Source: Enoplosus armatus | Taxonomy: Eukaryota > Chordata > Actinopteri > Centrarchiformes > Enoplosidae | Direction: 5' to 3' | Length of the DNA stretch: 64,000 nucleotides | Assembly: GCF_043641665.1 (NCBI RefSeq) | Contig: NC_092186.1 | Location: 19,451,001 to 19,515,000, forward strand | In this document: positions 16,282 through 29,510 of the stretch, one piece after another | Position numbering within the stretch: the first letter of the stretch is position 1 | How the letters are laid out: every line of letters starts with the position of its first letter | Program-made: the position numbers and the translations under genes | Notes under the pieces: model-generated | The model's database searches: none | What the model was told of the DNA's origin: nothing | Seen by the model: the letters and a program-made list of their open reading frames with translations, nothing else

Positions 16282-19200
16282 ACATTTAGCTTTGCACTGT
16301 TTTTAACAATCTAAACGTTTTTCCTCAATTGATTCACTTTAGAAAGTAAACTAGAACATTTTACATTTTATTTACATGCATTTAATCACATTTATGTTTA
16401 ACTCCAGTCAGTGAGAGTGCTATCAAATTTTCTATTTATTTTTAACCAAAGGACACAAATCTTCTGCAATCCTATAAAAAAACTTTAATTTTACTTCATA
16501 TGTTTTGCTTTTATTTATTTATTTATTTATTTGTTGGTTCATGAATTCATTTCAAACAGCAAATATAAGTTTTGTAAAGCAGTCTTCGGTTCTTTGCTTG
16601 TCTCTTGTGTTTTTTAACGTCTATGGGAGGCTGTTCACAACATTTGGCAGAAAAGAAAAGTGTGTGAAAGGTAGCGCTCGTCCACAGCTTCATATGTTGA
16701 TGTCACAGGGGATTAAAAGCAGCTGTTATTCACAATTCAAAGGTTGATTCTCCGTTCATTCACTTGCATCACATTGACCTTTTACCCAGATTCCACTCTC
16801 ACACAGCATCCGTATCCTTGTTTTCCCGCTCACTTCAACCTAGAAAGGTTGTTTCCCCCCAAGGCATCCACTCCCTAATCAAAGAGTGTAACAGAGGTGT
16901 AGTCCTGTAAGTCAGAGGTTCGCTGTGTGACTGTATCCTGTTTTCATGAGAGTGTTAATGAGGTTTGTGTGTGTAAAACACTATGTGTAATTTTAGGTGA
17001 TTAAATCAGCACCTGAAGCAGAAAATCATCACTCAAGGTTCATCATCGTCATCCTTATTTTAAAGTTTCATTGTGTTTATTTGTGAGTTAAATTATCTGC
17101 CACACTTTAAAAGGTACCGTACTGTTCTTTTTCTTTTTGTTTTAGCAAATTTAGCCATATTTTTGTCATGAAGCTTTTCATGTAATTTATATATTTTCTG
17201 TCTGTAGGGACAGTGATGTCAGGTTGGTCCTCCACTTTGATACAGACTGAAATATCTCAACAACTATTGGATGGATTGATATGAAATTTGGTTCACACAT
17301 TCATGTTCCCTTTAGGATGAACTGTAATAACTTTGGTGATCCCTTCACTTTTCATTTGGTGCCATCCTCAGGTCAAAAATGTAATTTGTCCAACACTTTG
17401 ATTTGTGACCAAATCATACCAATCACTCGTTTTTTTTCCATTTACTTACCTGCTAAGGATCAAAAACAAACTTTCAACCTCAACTTTTTTCCATCTTACA
17501 GTTTGGTTTTCTTTACAATGAGCAGTAGAGCCTCACAAAGCTGCTAAAGTGCAAGACTATGAAGGCGGGAGTATGCTCAAAACAAACGACGTACGTCTGT
17601 AGGCAAAGTGTTTATAGCTGTTATTGACAGCCTCCCTCAAAGGGTAAACAGTCGGCCATGACAGAGAGGATGCAACAATACTTGGATTGGTAATAACAGA
17701 TAACATTTTCAGACCATCTTTCCTGGAAGACATTCATAGTGTTGCACTCAGGTGTAAACATGAAAAGTGACAAAAATGATCAGATGCAGCTCTCTCAGTT
17801 CTGCCCAGGGAAAGGCTTGCGTGAGGAGGAGGCTTCCAGTGTTGTACAACCATCCGACAGGCACTTCTGCTGAAGCACACTGACATGTTTAGTCTTGTTT
17901 AGACTAAGTCGAGCAGTTGTTAGTGTACAACTTAGACAGGCTGTCTTGATGCTGAATAGGCAGCTGGATGTTCTGCAATCAAATGAACTGATGGCTGTTT
18001 TGAACCAGAGGATGTGTTTGTGTGTTTTACATGACACCTCCCTGTCTTTCCCGTCTTAACAGGAAGTACACAAACTGTTTGTCACCCTCCTCTTCTAGCT
18101 TATAGATCCGTGCTGCTGTGAGGAGATTCAGGTTCAGCTAAACTCAACCCTTTGTCCACCACGTCAGCAAATCAAATAAGAGCTGCATTACTAAAATGAC
18201 ATTTCTACCTTTTAAAGAAATTATACTTTTTTTTTAGTTTCAACATTAAAAACAATCTGTCTTTTTAAACTCAACATTTCTGAGTTTCTTATGGCATGAA
18301 GTATAAATAACTCGCCGACCTCTGCTCCATTTCTGAGAATGAAACCCAGGTTGACCTTTTTTTGTCGCAGTATTAACCAGGTATTAACCTCCGTCTGAGT
18401 CCAGATATTGACTCACATGGGGCTTCACTGGTTCATTGCACCCACCATCACATTACTTAACGCTCTGCTTGGCTGTGACCTCCGCTGTGAGACGGGTCAA
18501 GTCGCTCTCTTTACACAGTTCACCTTTTACCCAGAAACCAGGAGGAAAGCCCGAAGGCGTGTGAAAAAAACCCTTACATGTTCGGCTCAAATAATGACGT
18601 TATTTGTAACCATATGTAGAGAGGCAGATTTCTGATTGTGGATTTTCTCTTAGCAATGAATTACTTTTTATAGTTTTTATGGTGTGCTGAGATTAATATT
18701 TGAATTCTGAGAAAATAATCTGAATTCTTGCTGCTGCTTCTGTTGTTTTTTTGTATTCATGTTGAAGATTAAAAATGTCATCAAGAGACATGAAATACGC
18801 AGATGTTTCAGTTTTAAACACTGACATTTTGACAGTTAAATTCTATTTGTTGTGTTTTGTAATCACATGTATCTAGAGGAACCTTTACTGAGCCAAGAGT
18901 AGTTTTAGCTGTTTGACGTCTTCGAGCAAGCGGTGAAGAGAGGACACAACTGTAACTCGGGTTAAATCCTCCAGCTGCAGACAGGATCAAAACATGTGGC
19001 TGTGGACACTCGAATCATCTCAAACAATTCTCATCTACTCCTCAGTGAAGTTTTGTGAGTTTGCTGCTGGTCAGATGAAACTCTTTAAGCTGTTGTAGCC
19101 TGCTGTCCCTGTGTTGATAACACATTTTGGATATTTATAAACAAACATTAGTTTTAATACAATAAGCAATTGAAAATCATCAACCCCAGATATCGAATAT

Positions 19201-20939
19201 TTGATTATCATTGATATTCGCTGAAGTCATTTTTTAAGCAAAGATTCCCTGATTATCCTCAATCCTGCCATTTAATTGAACTTGTAGTTTATATGTGATT
19301 TTAAACTGAACCTTTTTTTGGCGGCTGTTGGTCAAAGATTAGAAAATATAACGATTTGAAGATGTCACCTTCGGCTCAAGTGGCAGTACCGTATACAGAC
19401 TACAGTAAATGATTCATAGATATATAGAAAAACAATCAGCAGATGAAAAGATAATGAAAATAACATTAGTTGGTTGCATTTAGTTGGTTGACCTCTGAAA
19501 CTTGTTTCTGAAGCCGAACAAGGAGCTGGTTTCCCTCCTCAGAGGCCTTGAAACCAGATCAGATGTGTTTATGACTTCGTCCTGTTTGGCCCCGCCTGGA
19601 CTCTCCTTGAGGCCCTCAGTGAAGAAAACATGTTTTGCTGCCAGCGTCTCTGGACTTTGATTTGTCGTCAGGGCTGACGGACAGGTATCCTCCTATCTCC
19701 ATCCTGTCAGTACCACTCGCTGCTCTGCAGGGAAATTACTTCACAGGTTTTTTTGTTCTGATAAAGAGCTGCTGGTGTTTGTCCTCTCCGGTCGGTCACT
19801 GTGTACAAAGGTTTCTGCAAAGTTACCATGAAATGTTGTGAGCTGCTCAGCCGATGCTCTTCTTCATCGTGGCTCACAGTGAGAGCAACAGCAGGAGTTA
19901 ACATCCTGAAATCACAGCAAGTAACTGATGATAGATGATGGAGGTGAAGGGTCAAAGATAACGAATAAAAGCTGTGAGCAGATACAACAGTGTTCTTTAC
20001 ACTGACTTAACAAAGACAAACAATGAATCATGAGCAATGGTGCATCATACCTTTATGAGGTTCTAAAGCACGTTTTGATAAAATGTTGAGATTATTATTT
20101 TTTTTTTACATAAGAGGTGGAGAAACACAGGACTTGTTTTACTCTTAAAATATATCAAATCTGTGGAGAGAACCATTATTAATAGCCATTATTTGTGATT
20201 ATAGGATGTATGTGTGCTTCACTGATTACTTCAAATCTCTACGAGGTGATAGTATTATTCGGAGCAATCTTTTGTGTTTTTTCTGCGTTGTCGAGTTATC
20301 CTGTCCCTTTCATGGCAGTGTTTCATGGATGTTGGATGTATTTAAATACACGTCATTTACACAGTGTGAGCGCCAGATTAGCTGCTGTTGCTCCGGTAGC
20401 TAATGGGGATCAGAATCCAGTTTCTTTGATACAAGTAGAATTTTTTTTTTTCCACTTAAAGCTGCCCTCATCAATATTTTTATATAAATGATGGATCAAA
20501 TTACTTATCGCAAATAATGTGATGTGAGACTACTCACTAGAATTATCTCTGTGGTTAATTAATCAGCTCTACAGAGCTTTATAGTGTCTTTGAACTCATT
20601 GTTTTGCTTAGCTGTTTTGGTTCCCTCTAACCGCTGTACGCTACCTGTCTAGCACTAAACGACAAATCATACATTTGTAGTGTCGCTCTCCTGTGAGAAC
20701 CACGTATGTCTAAAGAGTTCAACTTTTCATAAGAAAAACAGGCCTATTTTCAGCTTTGTGACAATGCATTTTCTAGCGAATCCAAGAGGGGTTTTAAATG
20801 GTTTATTTATCTTCAGTAGTAGGAGAATTTTCTCAATGAAGGAATACTTCATCCTTCAGTTTATCACATTTGCATTCAAAATCCCCAAATATGGAGATAC
20901 AATTTTTTTCACTGGACAGGAAGAGTATGAAAAATTGTA
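16282..20939. other. gene-poor stretch
   Basis: Apart from the dispersed repeat at 17215-17430 no supported feature was found. Open frames are short, lack splice context and contain low-complexity runs such as the ATTT tandem near 16510-16530. Confidence 0.45.
17215..17430 (+). repeat. dispersed teleost repeat ('tgaaatatctcaacaactattggatgg' family)
   Basis: The order TGAAATATCTCAACAACTAT, TGGATGGATTG, GAAATTTGGTTCACA, TTCATGTTCCC, AACTTTGGTGATCCC, CATCCTCAGGTCAAAA is that of a very common interspersed repeat in percomorph genomes. It is partial and non-coding. Confidence 0.65.
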
Positions 20940-21075
20940 ATCTGAAAAGTAACTAAGGCTGTCAAACAAATGTAGTTGAGTAAAAGTACAATATTTACCT
21001 CTGAATTGTAGTGGATTAGAAGTATAACGTAGCATAACATGGAAATACTGAAGTACCTCGAATTTGTAGTAGTTA
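20940..21075 (-). repeat. 'AAGTAC'-rich dispersed repeat, copy 1
   Basis: Contains GAGTAAAAGTACAATATTTACC, CTCTGAATTGTAGTGGA and AGAAGTATAACGTAGCATAA in order. These match the later copies at 22445, 29085, 54570 and 54965. It belongs to a hAT-like MITE family abundant in teleosts and is oriented opposite to the 29-kb copy. Confidence 0.55.
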
Positions 21076-22444
21076 CTTCACAGCACAGCACTGCATACAT
21101 ACAGGTCAGGTCGTGTGGAGTAAACACGGAGCGGCCAGAGTGAGTGTTTCCTGGCTTTGTCAAAGTTTCACTCTTATAAATAAAAACCATCTCACTCATG
21201 GAAGTAATGACTCACACTGAGAGCTACAGAGCCAGTTCTCCCTCTGTGCGTTTGGAGGACGAAGTGATGTTTATTACCAACGTTTACATTGGTCAGTACA
21301 GGCTGTAGGTCTTATAGGACAACGCTTCATAATAACTTTACAACCGCAACGCATGCAAAGAGTTTCTCATCAAAAGGGCTTTGAGCGAGATAAAGTTACT
21401 TTACTAAAATTGAAGATAAGTTAAAACTAAAAAGTCTGATTCTCAATCCAAGCAAGCAAACGTCTGTTCAATATTATTTTATTAGTCGGTACAATGATGA
21501 ATTAACTCTTTAAGGTTCAAGGTTCAGCTTTATTGCCATTATACAACACAGGATTTGCACAATGAAATGCAGTTGTAGCGGCCAACACACTACACAGCTT
21601 TGAGTAGCTACCAGAAGTAGAAATAAGTGAAATTGGTGAAATTAAAAAAATTTACATTTTCACTTCACTTCTTCTAAACTTACCGTACCGTAAATTACTC
21701 TTGATTAATTAAAACCAATGTGTCTACACAGATTGTTGGAGAATAATAAGACTGTTGATTTTTGTCTCATGTAATCTTATTTTTGCATTGTGGGGATGAG
21801 GGTGTGTTCATGTCTCTTGGGTCTGATTTAAGTGTGGCCCTCTGGACCAGGTCAGGCCGACCTGCAGGAAACAGAGGCCATAAAATGTCTCAATGCCTCC
21901 AACTTCCTCCATCTGTACGCTCCATCAGAACACTGTCCTCGTGCAAACTGCTGCACGCTCGTCAGGGTCGCTGTGGGCAAACAGCTGGACATTAACGTCA
22001 TCTTCAGTCTCCTCCTAACAGCAGCAGCAGTCAGACCAGAAGAACAGTTACTGTCTTAAAGTGGCATGAAAACTTATATATGAACTTATATAGATATGGA
22101 GCAACGTCATTATTTGTTTAAAGCCATATTTCTGGCCACCTGGCAAATATAAGTCCAAAATTCACTCTCTTTTAGCTCAGATATCAGGCTCGTCAGCAGC
22201 TCAGTGATCCACTATGTTCACTAGCGAGTCGCTAGATTTGGTAGTTTGTCTGAAAAGAGTTGTGAGAGTGAACCAAAAACAGAAAAGTTGTGGACCAGAA
22301 AACCCAAACAATGAGTGGAAACACATTATACACGTTGTTATTTGATCCATTGATATTGATCAGTGCAGCTTTAAATTAAATGACATTCAACCAACAGAAA
22401 AGTGACAGCAGCTCAGGGCCAGCTGTTGACCTCTGACCCCACAC
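21076..22444. other. non-coding stretch with a short repeat tail
   Basis: A retroelement-tail-like motif (CAGCTTTATTGCCATTATAC... ACAATGAAATG) is at about 21528-21575. An open frame near 21832-22059 has protein-like composition but no splice sites or recognisable family. No gene is called. Confidence 0.4.
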
Positions 22445-22720
22445 CAGTGGTGGAAAGTAACAAAGTAAACTTGCTGTACTTAAGTACAATTTTGAGGTAC
22501 TTGTTTTTACTTAAGTAATTCCATTTTCTGCTACTAAAGTATAGTATAGTATAATATAAAAGTAGCAGTTCAACTTTCTACACTGTAGTATTGCTACTTT
22601 TACTTATGTAAAAGATCTGAGTACTTTTAGAAAATGGAAAAGCTTAAGTAAAGTACAAGTACCTCAAAATTGCACCTAAGTACAATACTTGAGTAAATGT
22701 ACATAGTTACATTCCTCCCC
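22445..22720. mobile_element. foldback 'AAGTAC'-rich MITE, copy 2 (near complete)
   Basis: The left end has GGTGGAAAGTAACAAAGTAA and AAGTACAATTTTGAGGTACT. The right end has the reverse complements AAGTACCTCAAAATTGCACC and ACTTGAGTAAATGTACATAG. A small inverted element with both ends present, no coding capacity, and many relatives in this window. Confidence 0.65.
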
Positions 22721-23278
22721 TGACTTTGGGAAGGAGTTAGCTCAATGGAAATATTTTTCTAGTTTCAGTATTTCATGGTTCCTTTGTGGAAGATTTTAGT
22801 GGATGGAAATTAATTTTGAGGTCTTCCACAGAACCAGGTCTTTCAGACGTGATCACAGAGCAACTTCGTGTTTGGTATTAATAACGATTTGACACCTGAG
22901 AGGAATAAACTGTTGAACCCTTGGCTCTTCCTGTGTTTTGACAGTGTCACGTTGATCATTTTAATTTATTTAAAAGTTGTTTCGTTGTTTCTGCTGGGTC
23001 ACGGCGAGCTGCTGATCCCTGCATTGTTCCCTCTGGTCACCGGAATGCCGAGTTTTCCTGCCCGACAATGCTGCAAATGAAACCCTCACTGTGTTTGATT
23101 GACATTTCTTCTTGTGTGACAGCAGGATAAAAAAGTGTTGGTTGTCTGTTGACTTGATGTGAATACCAATCATCACTGCTGCTGTTTGTCATCAGTCAGA
23201 TTCACATTCCTCCCTGCTGAGGAAGCGTGAGTCCAAGATGAAACAGCTGCTAAAGTCCTGCAAGGATTTTATTTGACA

Positions 23279-23580
23279 TACAGTGCATCCGGAAAGTATT
23301 CACAGCGCTTCACTTTTTCCACATTTTGTTATGTTGCAGCCTTATACCAAAATGGATTAAATTCATTTTTTTCCTCAAAATTCTACACACAACACCCCAT
23401 AATGACAACGTGAAAAAAGTTTTTTTGAGATTTTTGCAAATTTATTAAAAATGTCATTATGGGTTGTTGTGTGTAGAATTTTGAGGAAAAAAATGAATTT
23501 AATCCATTTTGGAATAAGGGTGTAACATAACAAAATGTGGAAAAAGTGAAGCGCCGTGAATACTTTCCGGATGCACTGTA
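23279..23580. mobile_element. Tc1/mariner-type foldback MITE flanked by TA
   Basis: Begins TACAGTGCATCCGGAAAGTA and ends with the reverse complement TACTTTCCGGATGCACTGTA. Internal arms (CACTTTTTCCACATTTTGTTA; AAATGAATTTAATCCATTTT) pair almost perfectly over more than 100 bases. The TA at each edge fits Tc1/mariner target-site duplication. Arm mismatches are few (CAGCGC vs GGCGCT; ATACC vs ATTCC), so the copy is relatively young. No transposase reading frame is present. Confidence 0.85.
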
Positions 23581-26500
23581 TAAATGACCACAAACAACAG
23601 ACAACAAACTGAATGAAGTGATCTGTGATCGTTCAGTTGGAGTAGGTACTTCTGTCTACACCATGTGGCTGTATTTCTCTGATTGATTTATTAATATAAC
23701 ATTATTTACTTCACTGAAAAGGTCCAGTAATTTACATTTTATTTAATTTTGGTTTCAAATATTTTACTGCTTTTTTAGGGTGGGGTGGGTTTTCTTTTTT
23801 TAAATAAACGAAAATGCTAGTTAACACTTCTAACACAACCTCTTCAACAACCTCAAGTAAAGTTGTTCTCTTTCTTTAAAATTAAAAGAAATTAAAGACA
23901 GTAATTTGTTGCAGACTGTTATAGGTACAAAAATCCTTTGACGCCCCTCAACCTGAGAGACAACAGCGCCCTCAGCTGTTGGATGGAAGATAATGCAGCT
24001 CATGAGGCTTTATTACGGTGTTTATTTCCATATTAAAAGTACAGATTTGTCTCGAACTGTTTCTAGCAAACACTTAAACAGTTGTATGAGCAGCTGCTTG
24101 ACTTTGATATGAACAGACCGGAAGAATCACATCGATATTAGATGTTCAGACTCTAAACTATGAGCTGAAAAAACTGAAGAACACTGGGCCTCTAAAAGCA
24201 GATACATGGCTAAAAGGTTGTGTGTTTTTCTGACGTTATTCAGGAAATACGCTGTAATGTAAGGCTGAATCGACATTGTGTCCAGTAAATACAAAGAGGC
24301 AACTTGTCACTTTGGCGCCGTTTGACCAAACTGACGTCCCCGCCCCGGCTCAAGATCTCGTTCCTCATTGGAGGATTCAGCTGTCTGTCATTGATTCTTT
24401 CAAGCTGTGACCAGCGGCAAACTCAAGAAAGCTGCGTCAAAATCAGCAGTTAGACAGGAAGTGGCCGGATCACACATGATTCTGCCTTCAAAATAAAAGC
24501 ACACAATAGGTCAATTGAAAGATGAGGTAAGATGAGCCTTAGTAAAGTAGAAGTATCAAAAGCATAGTGTTGAAAAACGCTGTTACAAGTAAAAATCCTG
24601 CATTCAAGTAAAAGTACTCATTATGCAGAACGTCCCATTTCAGAATAATGTATGTTATTGGATTGTAATCAGTGATATGTTAAAAAAAACAAATCACTAT
24701 AAGATCTTTGGAAAATGGTCACTGGTATTGGAAAGTATATACATTGATATGTAAAGTGTATGGTTAAATTATGGAAAACACCTGTTTGGTCCTAAGTATG
24801 AGGGAGATGTACCTAAATAAGTAAAAATGACATTTGTTCAAAAAAAGTATGTTAAGCATGCAGCAAAAAGGTAGATGAAACAGCTCACTGATGTAGGTTT
24901 TTTAGTTAAAGAAAAGCTAGATTAACTTTTAAATATCCACTGACCTTTTTTAGCCAACAGAAACATGGCTATTCAAACTGCTGAAAAGTGCACTCTTTAG
25001 TCAAACATCCTGTCAGGAAAATAAAACTACATATGAAGGATAGAGTCATTCTGAGTGTGTGAACAGTTTTCTATAATCAGACATGTAGCCTGTGATGTGA
25101 AAAATAATCATGTGGTTGATACACTTCTGATTTTAAGATACATAGTGTGTAATCATTATCTTGTTCAAATAGCTTACCAGCCTCAAACTATCAACAATAG
25201 CAGGTGACCAAAATCAATATAAAGTGCATATCCAAACAGAGAAAACTGAATAGGTCATGTTTTTATTAAGAATCAGCTTATGTATAAATACAGAACAATT
25301 TACAGGAAGATAAAAATGGACAAACATGAAAACAAGGACAACAAAGCTGAACCAAGATAGGTAATAAAAAATGTAACTATAAATTTAACTATAAAAAACT
25401 ATAACTATAATGTACATACAAGTAGGAGTATATATATAAAAAACAACAATGACCAACAACATACAACATCTACATACAAGTCAAGTGTTTCTTTAAATTG
25501 TAAACAAATACAAATAGTGCAATGAAATAACTATAGAATGGATAATGTAAAATATTACTTTATACATAAAGTGGGTGGTTATGCATGTATAAACAGCAGA
25601 GAAGTATTGATAGAAAGTTAAACTAATAGCCATAATACTGACAGACATTATATTTACAAACCCTCTTTCCAAAAAACAAAGAAAACACAAACAAAAAACA
25701 ATGCAGCCAGTTCAACATTGGTGTTTTATTTTTAAATCCAAAACCGGAAACTCCTTGTACAGTTTATGTACCTTGACAGCAGTCAGAGGGGTAGGAGGTT
25801 TTTTTCTTTTCCTCTCCTCCCAAACTTTTCCTACCTTCTCTGAAAGTCATGACAAGCCTCAGTGTGACTGGACGGAGAGAAGCCAGAAGGTAAGAAACAG
25901 CCCGAGGGATCGATTAACACACAGGGTGCTGATACGTATTGATTAGCTGATTATTGCCCGAATGATCGACTCTGTGAACAAACGACAGAGCGATTAAACG
26001 AAGTGTGTTATTAGTTAGGAGCTGCCTCAAAGTGTCATGGTGAATTACTGAGCACAACTAATGTTATTGTCTCTGCAACGCCTTTAAGGAAGACGTGTAA
26101 AGCTTTTCATTAAAAATCACTGCTGGCTGCAGGAAATCTGTTGATGATGCTCAGAAGGACATGTCCAGGACATGGGGTGGGCTTATCATTTTATTGTGCT
26201 TCATAGTGTTTTAAACTTACATGAAAACAATCCTTTAATATCTCAATACAGACTTATAGTTTCTTTCTAATTTCTAAGGTCATGTAGGATTTCCACTTTG
26301 TCTATTTAGGCTTTTGATAGACCTGAAAAGTGACTGTAAGACTTTGTCTCTTCCATAGTTATTAATACAGCTTCTTTTTAATCAGATTTGTAGTATTAAA
26401 TATTGACTGTATAAGTCTGTCAAAGATATTAAATATGATATATAACTTATTTTTCCAGTAACACCTAACCAAAGGTCGTTTTCTATACTTACATTGAACT

Positions 26501-29084
26501 TCAGTGTCTTGAAACATGGTGTTTTGGGTGTCATAGTCTGAGAAGAAACGTATGTTGCTATCTATAATCTCACATACTGATCTTTCCAGCAGATTTAGAC
26601 ATAGTATTGTTCTTTTGGGATCCCCTTTTCTTTTTCCCTTAAAGCACTTCTGTTGTCGAAGGGTCTTCATAAATAAAGTTAGTTTGATTGCTTGTAGATG
26701 TGGAGCAGACTTAGAAGAAGTATTTGTCAGATGCTGTAATGGGTGAGGCTGCTGCATGGGATGGAAATCCCCCCTCGACCTCCTCTATTGTCAGAAGTGT
26801 TAAGTCCTCCCTCCCCACCCCTGGCTGGTCTCTGGTCTGTTATTACGACGTACTTCATCTCAGAGGTTTTGATCTGTGGTGTTGGATGTTCAGATGTTAA
26901 GTCGGTCTCAGCAGACGTTTCTCTGCTGCTGCTGTGCTGGTCGTGTTTCGTCTGATGGACCACGTCAACCTGCAGAAAAGGTCACATCCAGATGTTTCTA
27001 GAAGCTGCAGTGAAGACTGAGAGCAGAAAATGAGTCAGCGATTCAAAACATAAACAGTGAAAAGTCCCAAGTATCAAAAAGCAATGATCCAGGGAGAAAT
27101 CCACCACAGAAGAAAACAGAAACATCTGACTCCTCTTGCCGGGGGGGTTGTGGAAAGGGATTCTGGGAAATGCAGGAAATCACAACCTTAACTTGAGACT
27201 CCAGGAATACATTTAACGTGACAGATTGACGAGCTTTGACAGTGTTAGAGGATCTGAGAACAGCTTGTTGATTGTGTGGCTGGAACACAGGCTGCTGATT
27301 TGGAAACATTAGGTTTTATGGTCTTATTGGACCGATCTGCAGCTCTCGATTTACGTCCAGTGCTAAAGCAGGAAGCAAACAGACAGAGTTGTTGATTAGC
27401 TGGTGAACACAGAGAGATTTAGCAGCTAAAGAGGCAGATATTTCCTTCAGGAGTTGGTGGAGACCAAAAACAGAGCTTAAAGAGAGTGAATATTGGACTT
27501 TATGTTCATCAGGTGGCCAGAAACACGACTCCAAATGTATCATCTTGTCTGTAACTGCTGGATGTGTAAATGAGCAGCTGTTCGCTAACAAGTTCAACAT
27601 ATCAGTTTAAAAGGTGACAATATGTCAGTGTTGTCTTCACACCTTGTTTCTGCTGCCCCCAAGTGGCCAAAAAACAGTTATTGCCAGTTTAACCATAGTT
27701 TTTTCCATAGCCACCATCTTTCTCTAATCTTTAACCATACTGTAGTTGTCGTGCACAGACACTGTACAAAATCATAAAAAAAAATAACGGCGTTGGATTT
27801 TAACATCCTGGTTCACAGGTGTTCGCAGAATCGTTGAATATCATTGTTCTTTCGGTGACACGGGGCGTCTGCACAGGTAGACTGGAGAGGAAGGAAGCAT
27901 TCGATTTGAAATGTTTGATGATCTCAGGAGTTCTGCTCTGCACTTTTAAGATGAAGTACTGTAGTTGTGCTGGTTACATTGTTTATGTATACTGTGACCA
28001 CCAGCATGCACTTTAGATGTTTTTATCTGTGTCGTGTTTGAGAAAAGAGATGTTCAATTATTTGATGGTAACCATAGAGAAAGGTGACGGGTGGGCAAAT
28101 TGACTGGTTTGGGAAGAATGTGGAATAATGATTGGATAAAAGGCTAAAAGAGAAACAATGAATGTTTATGAGGAATGTCCGGAACTTCCACTTTGGCCTC
28201 TTCTTGTAAAATGAAACTAGATTTTAAATTGCGGCTTTCTTCTTAACTGCAATTTGTCATTTTTAGATGGAGGTTTTTTCTCAATGTTGTTTTTGAAAGA
28301 AAAAACCTCCTAAGTATTTCCCAAATTGATAACCACAGGACAATGTACTGTACAAGGATGAGCTGAGTAAGAGAACGATAAACAGAAACTTGGAATTAAA
28401 TAAGTGTTAATCTCTTGAGTTTTCTTTCAGCTCTCAGGGGAAACTGTCTTTCTGCAACAGGACTCTGGGGTTTGACTTACTGCTGTCGCCTCAGAAATAG
28501 ACTCTGTGTAAGTTTAGTGAGAGGTGTCGGGGGTCAGTGTTACAGTCTGATACCTGTCCTGTTAAGCTTTCTTTCATACACACTTCCTTCCTGTTTCATG
28601 CATTCTCGCCTTGTTTACACCGTGGAACAGAAGAGGACAGTTTATTAAATTAAAACTGAATTTAATTTTGTTCTCTCACCCTTGAGAGCTGCTGCTTGAT
28701 AAAATACATGCCATCGTGTATTTTTAGCTCTGTTGCGAGAGGTTTTAATTTTAGTGCCTCCAGACTGTGAGGTGACATGACACAGGGAGCAAAGAGAGAA
28801 GCTGGACTCACTGACTGTATACTGACATCAGAAACTAAATCGGCACGTTCTCACAGGTAGTTTGGTGGGTTTGAAATCCAAAAGAGCAAATGATGATTTA
28901 ATCACTGCTGTGTGCACAAGCGTCCCTCTTTTACATATTAGTTCAGTAATAGCCTGTGTTGTCTTGTTTTGGATGTCGTCTGGATTATTTCCGGCGTCCT
29001 CTCCTCTTACTTTGAGCGGAGCTTGGTGTGGACAGACCGACCTCTAGTTGCATTTGCAGAATCCGCCAAATCTTTTAAACAGCG
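23581..29084. other. gene-poor stretch
   Basis: An 'AAGTAC'-rich repeat fragment lies at about 24535-24700 (AGTAGAAGTATCAAAAGCAT ... GTAAAAGTACTCATTATGCAG). A short perfect hairpin (13-bp arms, 16-base loop) is at 28269-28310. Open frames on both strands lack splice context and family resemblance. Confidence 0.45.
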
Positions 29085-29510
29085 CAAGTAACTAAAGTAC
29101 ATTTACTCAAGTACTGTACTTAGTACAATTTTGAAGTACTTACTACTTACTAGTGGAATATTTCCATCTTGTGCTACTTTATACTTCTACAGCACTACAT
29201 CTCAGAGGGAAATATTGTACTTTTTACTCCACTACATTTATTTAGCAGCTTTAGTTACTCATTACTGGCAGATCAAGATTTGATTTAGGAATCATATGAT
29301 CAGTTTATAATGTGTTGTTATAGATTTACAGAATAGAAATTAGTTAATTAGCTCCATCTTGACAAACTACAATAGTAAAATGCTAATAATCCAATAATAT
29401 AATACATAATAACACTCACAGGGCCAAACTGTCTGCATTACGAGTACCTTTTACTTTTACGTGTACTTTTACTTGAGTTGAGTTGTAATTTTACAAAAAA
29501 AAAAATACAA
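29085..29510 (+). repeat. 'AAGTAC'-rich MITE, copy with internal sequence
   Basis: Starts CTAAAGTACATTTACTCAAG and carries GTACAATTTTGAAGTACTTA, CTACTTTATACTTCTACAGC, ACATCTCAGAGGGAAATATT and TTTTTACTCCACTACATTTA. It ends with TTTTACTTGAGTTGAGTTGT. The same block order, reversed, appears at 54965-55400. Confidence 0.65.

Noticed and set aside
21832..22059. Protein-like frame ('QETEAIKCLNASNFLHLY')
   Set aside because: Composition looks exon-like, but there is no acceptor/donor pair in phase and no family I recognise; kept only as a remark.
25840..25892. Possible upstream leader exon of kank3 ending CCAGAAG|GTAAGA
   Set aside because: A good donor and pyrimidine-rich upstream sequence exist, but with no transcript data and a distance of 15 kb to the next candidate exon it could be chance.
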